From positions 3,297,001-3,361,000 of the forward strand of contig NZ_CP077097.1 of NCBI RefSeq assembly GCF_014269225.2: 64,000 bases of DNA. The letters run 5' to 3'. Of the stretch, positions 33,686-44,361 are shown piece after piece. The notes beneath the pieces are model-generated. The model did no database searches. It was not told the DNA's origin and was given only the letters and a program-made list of their open reading frames with translations. This stretch comes from Pseudomonas anuradhapurensis (GTDB taxonomy: Bacteria > Pseudomonadota > Gammaproteobacteria > Pseudomonadales > Pseudomonadaceae). Every line of letters begins with the position of its first letter. Within the stretch, counting starts at the first letter, position 1. Position numbers and translations under genes: made by a program.

Positions 33686-35482
33686 TCAACGCCGGGTCGC
33701 CCGGTCCCGTACCGGGCACTGGGCCCGGTGCAGGTTCAGCGCGGTATTGATGATGCCGATATGGCTGAATGCCTGCGGAAAGTTGCCGAGCATGCGCTGG
33801 CCAACCGGGTCGTACTGCTCGGCCAAAAGGCCGAGGTCGTTGCACAGGCCGGTCAGGCGTTGATACAGGGTCTGGGCCTCGGCCTGGCGGCCCAGCAGCA
33901 CATACACATCGGCCAGCCAGAACGAACACACCAGGAAGGTGCCCTCGCCGGGCGTGAGGCCATCGCTGCAGCTGTCGCTGTCGTAGCGCAGCAGCAGGCC
34001 ATGCTTCAGCAGGCGCTGTTCGATCTGCTCCAGGGTGCGCAAGAAGCGCGGGTCATCCACCGGCAGGAAACCGGTCAGGGCGATCTGCAACAAGCTGGCG
34101 TCCATTTCGCTCGAGCCATAGGCCTGGACAAAGAACTGGCCGCTGGCGTCCAGGCCCTGCTCGCACACTTCGCGGCGAATCTGCTCAGCCACCTGGCGAT
34201 AATGCTGGCCACGCTCGCGGCCTTCTTCGGTGGTGTCGGCCAGCCCCGCGGCACGATCGAAGGCCACCCAGGCCATGACCTTGGAATGCACGAACTGCTG
34301 GCGGCCACCGCGCACTTCCCAGATGCCTTCGTCCGGCTCGCGCCAGATGCGTTCAAGGTAAGGCAGGATCAGCCGGGCGATGGCGGCGCTGCGTGGGTGG
34401 CGCGGCAAGCCGCCCTTGATTGCCTGGGCCATGGCATCGGCGAGTTCACCGTAGATGTCGAGCTGCGTCTGCGTCGACGCCGCATTGCCCACGCGCACCG
34501 GCTGCGAGTGCTCGTAGCCGGCCAGCCACGGCAGGGTGTATTCCTGCAGGTCGCGCTCACCGGCCAGGCCATACATGATCTGCATCTGTTCGGGGTTGCC
34601 GGCCACCGAGCGCAGCAGCCATTCACGCCAGGCCTGGGCTTCGTCGAAGTAGCCCAGGTTCATGAACGCCAGCAGGGTCATGGTGGCGTCGCGCAGCCAG
34701 CAGAAGCGGTAGTCCCAGTTGCGTTCGTGGCCGATGCGCTCGGGCAGCGAGCTGGTGACCGCCGCGACGATGCCGCCGGTGGGGGCGTAGGTCATCGCTT
34801 TGAGGGTCAGCAGCGAGCGGCGCACCAGGGCACTGTAGGGGCCTACCTCGGGGCAGCGTGCCGCGAACGCCTGCCACTGGTCGATGGTGTTTTTCAGGGC
34901 ATCGTCGATGTCGCAGTCCGGTTGCACCGGCAGGTGCGATGGCTGGTGACGCAGGCTGAACACCTGCCGCTGGCCCGCGCCGACCCGGAAACGGGCCACG
35001 GTGTGGTGGTCACGCGCTTGCGGCGCCACCGTCGCCTCCAGGATCAGGCGATCAGGCCCGGCCACGGCGCTGAGCGTGAGCGGTGCCACACGCTCCACCC
35101 AGGGTACGCTGCGGCCATAGTCGAAGCGCATCACCAGGTCCATCTCGAAGTTGGTTTCACCCGTCAGGCCTTCGACGATGCGCACCACCGAGTTGACCTC
35201 GCCCAGTGGCATGAAGTCGAGCACGCGGGCGCGGCCGGTGGCAGTGGCCCAGGTGGTCTCCAACACCAGGGTGTCGTCCAGGTAGCGACGGCTGCTGTGC
35301 TGCACCGGGTCGCTGGGGGCCAGGCGCCAACGGCCGTTTTCTTCGTTGCCCAGCAGGGCGGCGAAGACTGCCGGGGCGTCGAAGCGTGGCAGGCACAGCC
35401 AGTCGAGCGAACCATCGCGGCTGACCAGGGCGGCGCTGCGGCAGTTGCCCAGCAAGGCGTAGTCTTCGATGTGGGCAGGCAT
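33686..35482 (-). CDS. GH15 glycoside hydrolase (glucoamylase- or trehalase-like), cytosolic
   Basis: A 598-aa GH15 enzyme beginning MPAHIEDYALLGNCRSAALV, with the N-terminal beta-sandwich and then the (alpha/alpha)6 barrel. HERNWDYRFCWLRDATMTLLA contains the substrate-binding Trp/Arg/Asp set, PDEGIWEVRG the expected general-acid Glu, and EGTFLVCSFWLADV the catalytic base region. There is no signal peptide, so it acts inside the cell. GH15 includes glucoamylases, glucodextranases and the actinobacterial trehalases, which share this N-terminus; trehalose or short glucans from the neighbouring cluster are plausible substrates. It is the last gene of a gnd-zwf-GH15 group. Confidence 0.88.
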   Translation of the reverse strand: MPAHIEDYALLGNCRSAALVSRDGSLDWLCLPRFDAPAVFAALLGNEENGRWRLAPSDPVQHSSRRYLDDTLVLETTWATATGRARVLDFMPLGEVNSVVRIVEGLTGETNFEMDLVMRFDYGRSVPWVERVAPLTLSAVAGPDRLILEATVAPQARDHHTVARFRVGAGQRQVFSLRHQPSHLPVQPDCDIDDALKNTIDQWQAFAARCPEVGPYSALVRRSLLTLKAMTYAPTGGIVAAVTSSLPERIGHERNWDYRFCWLRDATMTLLAFMNLGYFDEAQAWREWLLRSVAGNPEQMQIMYGLAGERDLQEYTLPWLAGYEHSQPVRVGNAASTQTQLDIYGELADAMAQAIKGGLPRHPRSAAIARLILPYLERIWREPDEGIWEVRGGRQQFVHSKVMAWVAFDRAAGLADTTEEGRERGQHYRQVAEQIRREVCEQGLDASGQFFVQAYGSSEMDASLLQIALTGFLPVDDPRFLRTLEQIEQRLLKHGLLLRYDSDSCSDGLTPGEGTFLVCSFWLADVYVLLGRQAEAQTLYQRLTGLCNDLGLLAEQYDPVGQRMLGNFPQAFSHIGIINTALNLHRAQCPVRDRATRR

Positions 35483-35520
35483 TGCGGCTCCTTCGTGTGG
35501 TTGCCTGTGTCAGCCTCTGT

Positions 35521-35547
35521 GCGGGCTCGCCTGCGAAGAGGCCGGCA
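35521..35547. repeat. Degenerate single REP
   Basis: GCGGGCTCGCCTGCGAAGAG followed by GCCGG, between zwf and the GH15 gene. Confidence 0.5.
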
Positions 35548-35564
35548 CAGGCCATACAGAAAAC

Positions 35565-38050
<2,486 letters not shown>

Positions 38051-38253
38051 GAGCCGATGCTCCCCTTTCAAATTTAATGACGACACAGTGCAGCCTTCAG
38101 GTTAGTCCAGCGAACCGCTCGTGGGTTCAGCGACGAACGGCGCGACCACGATAAACAAAAAAGTTCCCAAGACCTGTAAAAGAATTCAGAATGCGCCCCG
38201 CGTGAAGCGTCTACGCTTTAACTTGTCACCAGCCAAAACCGCGAGGTGTGCTC

Positions 38254-38421
38254 ATGGGTACCTTGATGCCTGCTACTCCAACCCAGACCCTCTATGTCTC
38301 CGTGCGCCGTGATGAGCTGCGTAAACTGAAGGAAGAACGTGACCAGCTGCGTCAGCAGGTCGCCCAACTGAACCTGCTGCTGGCACAGGCACGCACCGAC
38401 GATTCAGCTGTCAGCCTCTGA
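38254..38421 (+). CDS. Small coiled-coil-like protein, 55 aa, unknown
   Basis: Too short for routine calling but convincing: ATG with GCGAGG 9-12 nt upstream, opening MGTLMPATPTQTLYVSVRRD. It then has a heptad-like helix rich in Leu, Glu, Arg and Gln (residues 20-46) and a TGA. The leucine-zipper-like spacing suggests a dimerising helix. Divergent from gnd and upstream of the glgA leader. Function unknown. Confidence 0.7.
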   Translation: MGTLMPATPTQTLYVSVRRDELRKLKEERDQLRQQVAQLNLLLAQARTDDSAVSL

Positions 38422-38603
38422 TTCTTCCATCCTCCGTGGGGGCTTGAGGGCTCCCACCTGCTGATCCTTCCCCTGCCCCATTCCTTCAAGCCTGCGAAAA
38501 TAGCAGTGCGGCCCAGGCACCATCATGGTGCACAAACCCGTCCTGGCGACAATATGGCGCAGCCGTAACGCCGCGCGCCGGCCGGTGGCTCACATTTGCT
38601 CAC

Positions 38604-38623
38604 AGACGCCAACGTTTGCGTCT
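38604..38623. promoter_or_regulatory. 20-bp near-palindrome, candidate operator
   Basis: AGACGCCAACGTTTGCGTCT is symmetric except for one base pair (positions 7 and 14). Its central AACGTT lies about 120 nt before the candidate sigma-22 promoter. The binder is unknown. Confidence 0.35.
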
Positions 38624-38733
38624 ATTTCGGCGCATGCGCTTAGTGACCAGCGGGTCACCCTTTCCCCTTTTTCTCTCCTACACTCGGGTTTCGGCCCGCC
38701 ATTTGCTCATCGGAAGAGTGACGAAAAAAAGTC

Positions 38734-38761
38734 GAACTTTCAGGAAAGCCGGCAGGTCAGG
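38734..38761 (+). promoter_or_regulatory. Candidate AlgU (sigma-22/RpoE-like) promoter of glgA operon
   Basis: GAACTT at 38734-38739 matches the AlgU -35. TCAGG at 38757-38761, 17 nt on, is a partial match to the TCTGA -10. Trehalose genes are known to be osmotically induced in pseudomonads, which fits, but the -10 is imperfect. Confidence 0.35.
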
Positions 38762-38975
38762 AACTAAGTAGGCCAAACGCAAGGGGCATTCCCTGGCTCG
38801 GCCCACCCATCCCAACCAGTCCAATCGCTTTTGGCGGGAATGCCGATCGCGCTGTGCCTGCGCGCACGACTCAGGGGCATGGAAGCACTACGCAGCATTC
38901 AGCATCAGAGAGAACCAACACGAGATATCGCCACGGGTGCCAGCACCCGACCAAAGCATAGGGACGGAGAGAAGT

Positions 38976-40538
38976 ATGATCAGTGCCGCTGTCGAGCCTC
39001 ACGTAGACACCTTTACCTCGGACAATCGCGAATCGGTCACCCCGGATTTCGCCACGACAGGCAAGGCACCCGGCGCCCAGCGCCGCCAGCACAACCCCAA
39101 CAAGCGCAAGATCCTGTTCGTCACCTCGGAGATCGCCGACCTGGTGAAGACCGGCGGCCTGGGCGACGTTTCTGCCGCCCTGCCGCGGGCGCTGGGGCAT
39201 CTGCATGACGTACGGGTGCTGATTCCGGGCTACCCGCAAGTGGTGGAGAGCGACAACCCCATCCACATCGTCGGCGAACTGAGCGGCCATGCCGCCTTGC
39301 CGCCGTGCAAGATCGGCCGCATGGACCTGCCCGATGGGCTGGTCATCTATGTGCTGATCTGCCCCGAGCTGTACCAGCGCGCTGGCACCCCCTATGCTGC
39401 CGACAACGGCCGCGACTGGCCGGACAACCACATCCGCTTCGCCCGCTTGGGCCTGGCCGCGGCGGAAATCGCCGCTGGCGAGGGCATGATCCACTGGAAG
39501 CCCGAACTGGTGCACGCCCACGACTGGCCTGCCGGGCTGGCGCCTGCCTACATGCACTGGCGGGGCCTGAACACCCCGACCTTGTTCACCATCCACAACC
39601 TGGCCTACCAGGGCGTATACAGCCGTGGCTGCAGCCCGGAACTGGCGATCCCCGACCACGCCATGCAGCAGGAAGGCATGGAGTTCTACGGCAAGCTGTC
39701 GTTCCTCAAGGCCGGCCTTGCCTACTCCAGCCACATCACCACGGTCAGCGCCACCTACGCCCAGGAAATCACCACCCCGGAATTCGGCTGCGGCCTGGAT
39801 GGCTTCCTCGCCAGCAAGGCCCAGCAAGGCCTGCTGGGCGGTATCCCCAACGGCATCGACGAAAGCTGGGACTCGGCCACCGACAAGCACCTGCAGCACA
39901 ACTTCAGCATCAATGACTGGGAAGGCAAGGCACGCAATACCCGCGAGGTGCGCGAGCTGTTCCAGCTGCAGCCGTCCGAGGGGCCGCTGTTCGCCGTGGT
40001 GTCGCGCCTGGTCTACCAGAAGGGCCTGGACCTGACCCTGGGCGTGGCCGACTACATCGTCGAACAAGGTGGCCAGATCGCGATCATCGGCCGCGGCGAA
40101 CCGGAAGAAGAACAGGCCATGCGCGAACTGGCGCTGCGCCACCCCGGGCGCATCGGTGTGCGCATCGGCTTCAACGAAACCGATGCACGACGCATGTTCG
40201 CCGGCAGCGACTTCCTGCTGATGCCATCGCGCTACGAGCCCTGCGGCCTCAGCCAGATGTATGCACAGCGCTTCGGCTCGCTGCCGGTGGCGCGCAACAC
40301 CGGCGGGCTGGCCGACACCATCGAGAACGGTGTCACCGGTTTCCTGTTCGATGAATCGACCGTGGAAAGCTACCGCGAAGCGCTTGCCCGCGCCTTCTAT
40401 GTGTACCAGAAGAAAGACCTGCTCAACGCCATGCGCTGCCTGTCGATGACCCAGCCGTTCAACTGGTGCCAGGCCGTGGAACCCTATGCCCGCCTGTATG
40501 AGGATCTGGTCCGGCAGGCCCACCTGGCCTACTACTGA
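38976..40538 (+). CDS. glgA: Glycogen/starch synthase (GT5)
   Basis: Transfers glucose from ADP-glucose (or UDP-glucose) to alpha-1,4-glucan. The 520-aa product has a ~45-residue N-terminal extension before the GT5 start KILFVTSEIADLVKTGGLGDVS, where KTGGLGDV is the sugar-nucleotide loop. The C-terminal motif PSRYEPCGLSQMYAQRFGSLPV completes the site. No glgC is visible in the window, so the donor must be made elsewhere. GGAGAG precedes the ATG. First gene of glgA-treZ-malQ-treY; in P. aeruginosa this GlgA feeds linear glucan to TreY/TreZ for trehalose. Confidence 0.94.
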   Translation: MISAAVEPHVDTFTSDNRESVTPDFATTGKAPGAQRRQHNPNKRKILFVTSEIADLVKTGGLGDVSAALPRALGHLHDVRVLIPGYPQVVESDNPIHIVGELSGHAALPPCKIGRMDLPDGLVIYVLICPELYQRAGTPYAADNGRDWPDNHIRFARLGLAAAEIAAGEGMIHWKPELVHAHDWPAGLAPAYMHWRGLNTPTLFTIHNLAYQGVYSRGCSPELAIPDHAMQQEGMEFYGKLSFLKAGLAYSSHITTVSATYAQEITTPEFGCGLDGFLASKAQQGLLGGIPNGIDESWDSATDKHLQHNFSINDWEGKARNTREVRELFQLQPSEGPLFAVVSRLVYQKGLDLTLGVADYIVEQGGQIAIIGRGEPEEEQAMRELALRHPGRIGVRIGFNETDARRMFAGSDFLLMPSRYEPCGLSQMYAQRFGSLPVARNTGGLADTIENGVTGFLFDESTVESYREALARAFYVYQKKDLLNAMRCLSMTQPFNWCQAVEPYARLYEDLVRQAHLAYY

Positions 40539-40552
40539 AAGAGGGCTCGAAG

Positions 40553-42295
40553 ATGCACAGGCATGGCGCACACTTGCTGGACGCCACGTCGGCGCGCTTC
40601 GCCCTCTGGGCACCCGATGCGCGCAGCGTGAGTGTGGAACTGGAGCAGCAGCCGGCGATAGAGCTGCTGCCCGAAGAAGATGGCTGGTACACGGGAGTGG
40701 CCCCGGCCCGGGCAGGCGACAACTACCACTACCGGATCGACGGGCAGCTGCAAGTGGCCGACCCAGCGTCCCGCTACCAGCCCGACGGTGTCCACGGCCC
40801 AAGCCAGCTGGTGGATATCGCCGCCTATCCTTGGCAGCACCACTGGCAAGGCCGACCCTGGCACGAAGCCGTGATCCAGGAACTGCACGTGGGTGTGCTG
40901 GGTGGCTACCAAGGCGTGGCCAGCCTGCTGCCCCGCCTGGCCGCCACCGGCATCACCGCCATCGAACTGATGCCGATAGGCCAGTTCCCCGGGGCACGCA
41001 ACTGGGGCTATGACGGTGTGTTGCCGTTTGCCGCCCAGCATTCCTACGGCACCCCGCAGCAACTGTGCCAGCTGATCGACCAGGCACACGGCCATGGCCT
41101 GGTGGTGATGCTCGACGTGGTCTACAACCACTTCGGCCCGGACGGTAATTTCCTGCACCAGTACGCCAGCCCGTTCTTTCGCGAAGACCGCCAGACGCCC
41201 TGGGGCGCGGCCATCGACTTCCGGCGCCCGCAGGTGCGCGAGTACTTCATCCAGAACGCCCTGATGTGGCTGTGCGAGTACCGCTTCGACGGCCTGCGCC
41301 TGGATGCGGTGCATGCCATCGACCAGCCGGATTTCCTCGTCGAGCTGGCGCAACGGGTGCGCGCCGCGGTCGAACCCGGCCGCCAGGTATGGCTGGTACT
41401 GGAAAACGAACACAACCAGGCCTTCCTGCTGGAACAAGGCTTCGACGCGCAGTGGAACGACGACGGCCACAACGCCCTGCACGTGCTGCTGACCGGCGAA
41501 ACCGAAGGCTACTACGAAGACTACAAGCACCAGCCGATCGACAAGCTGGCCCGCTGCCTGGGCGAAGGTTTCGTGTTCCAGGGCGAAGCCAATCGCCACG
41601 GCCAGCCCAGGGGCGAGCCGAGTGGCCACCTCGCCCCCAGCGCTTTCGTGCTGTTCTTGCAGAACCATGACCAGATCGGCAACCGGGCACTGGGCGAACG
41701 CCTGAGCGTGCTGTGCCCACCTGCGGCGTTACGGGCGGCGACCGCCTTGCTGTTGCTGAGCCCGATGATCCCGCTGCTGTTCATGGGCGACGATGACGGC
41801 AGCCGTGCGCCCTTCCTGTTCTTCACTGATTTCCACGACGAACTGGCCGACGCCGTACGTGAAGGCCGGCGCGGCGAATTCGCGCACTTTCCGGCCTTTG
41901 CCGACCCGGAACAGCGCGCCCGTATTCCCGACCCGAACGCCTTGCAGACCTTCGAACGCTCACGGCCGGACAGGCACGACGTGCTCGCCGGCTGGCATGG
42001 GCTCTATCAGCAGTTGCTGACAATTCGCCGCCAGCAGTTGCTGCCACGCCTGCCCGGCACGCGTGCGCTGGGTGCCAAGGTACTCGGTGCCAAGGCGCTG
42101 AGTGCCAGCTGGCGCCTGGGTGATGGCAGCACCTTGCGCATCGACCTGAACCTGGCCGGCCAACCCCAGCCCGTCGCGCTGCCGCAGGCCGGGCTACGGT
42201 TGTTCGACAGCAGCGCCGACGCCCACCCGGACGCCACCCTTTCGCCCTACAGCTGCGTGGTCAGCCTGCTGCCACCCAGCCCGGAGACGCCATGA
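40553..42295 (+). CDS. treZ: Malto-oligosyltrehalose trehalohydrolase
   Basis: A 580-aa GH13 enzyme that releases trehalose from maltooligosyltrehalose. An N-terminal CBM48-like domain (RFALWAPDARSVSVELEQ) is followed by the barrel with DVVYNHFGPDGNF. The nucleophile Asp is in FDGLRLDAVHAI, the acid Glu in LVLENEHN, and the stabilising Asp in FLQNHDQIGNRALGERL. The GNRALGER ending of that motif is typical of TreZ. It starts 14 nt after glgA and overlaps malQ by 4 nt. Confidence 0.95.
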   Translation: MHRHGAHLLDATSARFALWAPDARSVSVELEQQPAIELLPEEDGWYTGVAPARAGDNYHYRIDGQLQVADPASRYQPDGVHGPSQLVDIAAYPWQHHWQGRPWHEAVIQELHVGVLGGYQGVASLLPRLAATGITAIELMPIGQFPGARNWGYDGVLPFAAQHSYGTPQQLCQLIDQAHGHGLVVMLDVVYNHFGPDGNFLHQYASPFFREDRQTPWGAAIDFRRPQVREYFIQNALMWLCEYRFDGLRLDAVHAIDQPDFLVELAQRVRAAVEPGRQVWLVLENEHNQAFLLEQGFDAQWNDDGHNALHVLLTGETEGYYEDYKHQPIDKLARCLGEGFVFQGEANRHGQPRGEPSGHLAPSAFVLFLQNHDQIGNRALGERLSVLCPPAALRAATALLLLSPMIPLLFMGDDDGSRAPFLFFTDFHDELADAVREGRRGEFAHFPAFADPEQRARIPDPNALQTFERSRPDRHDVLAGWHGLYQQLLTIRRQQLLPRLPGTRALGAKVLGAKALSASWRLGDGSTLRIDLNLAGQPQPVALPQAGLRLFDSSADAHPDATLSPYSCVVSLLPPSPETP

Positions 42296-44361
42296 GCGAA
42301 CCTTTGCTACACCAACTGGCACGGCAGGCTGGGCTGGCCCGCGACTGGGTCGATGCCAACAACCGCCCCCAGCAAGTCAGTGACGATGTACTGCGCCGGG
42401 TACTGGAAGCCCTTGGCCATGGCTGCGCAGACGATGCCCAGGTACGTGACAGCCTGGCCAGCCTCGCGCAAAGCGATGATGCCGAGCATGTGCCACCCCT
42501 GCTGACCGCGGATGTGGGCCAGGCGCTGGCGCTCGACCGCTACTTCGCCGGCGGCAGCCCGGTGCGCTGCAACCTGGAGGACGGGGCCCAGCTGCAATTG
42601 CAGCTGGATGCCCAGGGCCGGCTGCCTGGCCAGCTGCCACCGGGTTACCACCAGCTACTGATCGAAGGCCATGCCTTCACCCTGGCCGTGGCACCGGCCG
42701 CCTGCGTGGCGCTGCATGAGCGGGTCAGCCAACCGCCAGCGCGCTGCTGGGGCATCTCGGTGCAGCTATACAGCCTGCGTCGCCCTGGCGATGGTGGCTA
42801 TGGCGACTGCATGGCCCTTGAACAACTGGCCCGCAGCGCTGCCGAACGCGGTGCCGATGCCCTGGCCATCAGCCCGATCCACGCTCTTTCGGCCTTCGAC
42901 CAGCACCATTACAGCCCCTACTCCCCCTCCAGCCGGCTGCTGCTCAACAGCCTGTACGCCAGCCCGGCGGCGATCCTTGGCGAGCGTGCCGTGCGCCAGG
43001 CAGTGGAAGCGTGCGGCCTGGAACAGGCGCTGGAAGCGCTGGAACAGGAGCCGCTGGTGGACTGGCCGCGCGCAGCCGAAGCCCGTCGCCGGCTGTTGCA
43101 AGCGCTGTACCAGGACTTCAGCCAAGGCGATCACCCGCAGCGAAGCGACTTCGAGAGTTTCCGCGAGGCCGCCGGCGAAGCGCTGGAACACCATTGCCGC
43201 TTTGAAGTGCTGCAGGCCGAAGCCGTCGATCAGGGCCTCGGCGCCGACTGGCGCAACTGGCCAGAGGCCTGGCGCGACCCCTACCATGCCGAAGTGCAGA
43301 GTTTTGCCGCCAGCTACCCGGCGCGCATCGAGTTCCACGCGTTCTGCCAATGGCTGACCGAGCGCAGCCTGCAACGCGCCCAGGAAGCCGCGCGCGGCAA
43401 TGGCATGGCGGTCGGCCTGATTGCCGACCTGGCGGTGGGGGCTGACGGCGCCGGCAGCCAGGCCTGGAGCCGCCAGGACGAGCTGCTGGCCAACCTCACC
43501 GTGGGCGCGCCACCGGACATCCTCAACCGTTCCGGCCAGGACTGGGGCATCTGCGGCTTCTCTCCGGAAGGCCTGAAACGCAACGGCTACCGCGCCTTCA
43601 TCGAAATGCTGCGGGCCAACCTGGCGCATGCCGGCGGGCTGCGGATCGACCATGTGATGGGCCTGCGCCGGTTATGGGTGATCCCGCGTGGCTCCAAGCC
43701 CAGCGAAGGGGCCTACCTCGAATACCCGCTGGACGACCTGCTGCGCCTGCTGGCGCTGGAGTCGATGCGCCACGGCGCGGTCATCCTCGGCGAAGACCTG
43801 GGCACCGTACCCGCAGGGCTGCGCGAAGCCTTGGCCAGGCGCAACGTGCTGGGCATGCGTGTGCTGCCGTTCGAGCAGCCCTCGCCCGGCAACTTCACGC
43901 CGATTCTGGACTGGCCGGACAACGCCCTGGCCACCACCGGCACCCACGACCTGGCGCCCCTGGCCGGTTGGCTGGAAAACCGCGATATCGACTGGAGCCA
44001 CCGCCTGCAACTGATCGATGCCGCTACCGAACTGCATTGGCGCCATGACCGGCAGAAAGAACACGCCGGCCTGCGGCGCACGCTGGAATCCAATTATGGC
44101 CTGCTTGAGGACAACGACGCCGTGATCGACGCCGCCATTCGCTATGTCGGCCACACCCGCGCCCCGCTGGTGCTGGTCCCCCTCGAAGACCTGCTGGGCT
44201 GCGACGAGCAACCCAACCTGCCCGGTACCACCGAAGGCCACCCCAACTGGCGCCGGCGCTTTGCCCGGCCAGTGCGTGAGCTGCTCGACGATGAGGATGC
44301 CGCCCGGCGTATCGAGCTGCTGGCCCAGGCCCGCGAGCAAGCCTGGGAGCGTGACCGATGA
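42292..44361 (+). CDS. malQ: 4-alpha-glucanotransferase (amylomaltase)
   Basis: A 689-aa GH77 disproportionating enzyme that rearranges malto-oligosaccharides, supplying chains long enough for TreY. GH77 motifs: GLIADLAVGADGAGSQAW, the nucleophile in LRIDHVMGLRRLWVIPRG, the acid in VILGEDLGTVP, and ATTGTHDLAPLAGW. It has an N-terminal ~150-residue domain as in E. coli MalQ. It overlaps treZ and treY by ATGA on both sides, so the three are translated as one unit. Confidence 0.95.
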   Translation: MSEPLLHQLARQAGLARDWVDANNRPQQVSDDVLRRVLEALGHGCADDAQVRDSLASLAQSDDAEHVPPLLTADVGQALALDRYFAGGSPVRCNLEDGAQLQLQLDAQGRLPGQLPPGYHQLLIEGHAFTLAVAPAACVALHERVSQPPARCWGISVQLYSLRRPGDGGYGDCMALEQLARSAAERGADALAISPIHALSAFDQHHYSPYSPSSRLLLNSLYASPAAILGERAVRQAVEACGLEQALEALEQEPLVDWPRAAEARRRLLQALYQDFSQGDHPQRSDFESFREAAGEALEHHCRFEVLQAEAVDQGLGADWRNWPEAWRDPYHAEVQSFAASYPARIEFHAFCQWLTERSLQRAQEAARGNGMAVGLIADLAVGADGAGSQAWSRQDELLANLTVGAPPDILNRSGQDWGICGFSPEGLKRNGYRAFIEMLRANLAHAGGLRIDHVMGLRRLWVIPRGSKPSEGAYLEYPLDDLLRLLALESMRHGAVILGEDLGTVPAGLREALARRNVLGMRVLPFEQPSPGNFTPILDWPDNALATTGTHDLAPLAGWLENRDIDWSHRLQLIDAATELHWRHDRQKEHAGLRRTLESNYGLLEDNDAVIDAAIRYVGHTRAPLVLVPLEDLLGCDEQPNLPGTTEGHPNWRRRFARPVRELLDDEDAARRIELLAQAREQAWERDR

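Larger units (their letters stand above)
38422..38975. promoter_or_regulatory. Long upstream region of the glgA operon
   Basis: 554 bases with no credible gene. It holds a GC-rich run after the small gene (38439-38458, GTGGGGGC...GCTCCCAC, no T-run). There is also a 20-bp near-palindrome (38604-38623), a candidate AlgU-type promoter (38734-38761), and a perfect 7-bp hairpin CGGGTGC/GCACCCG with a 2-nt loop at 38934-38949, 26 nt before the glgA start. Confidence 0.55.

Noticed and set aside
38436..38460. Terminator after the 55-aa gene
   Set aside because: GTGGGGGC/GCTCCCAC pairs imperfectly and has no T-run; too weak to list.
38525..38767. 80-codon frame in the glgA leader
   Set aside because: No ribosome site and protein-like features absent; it overlaps the candidate promoter and palindrome.
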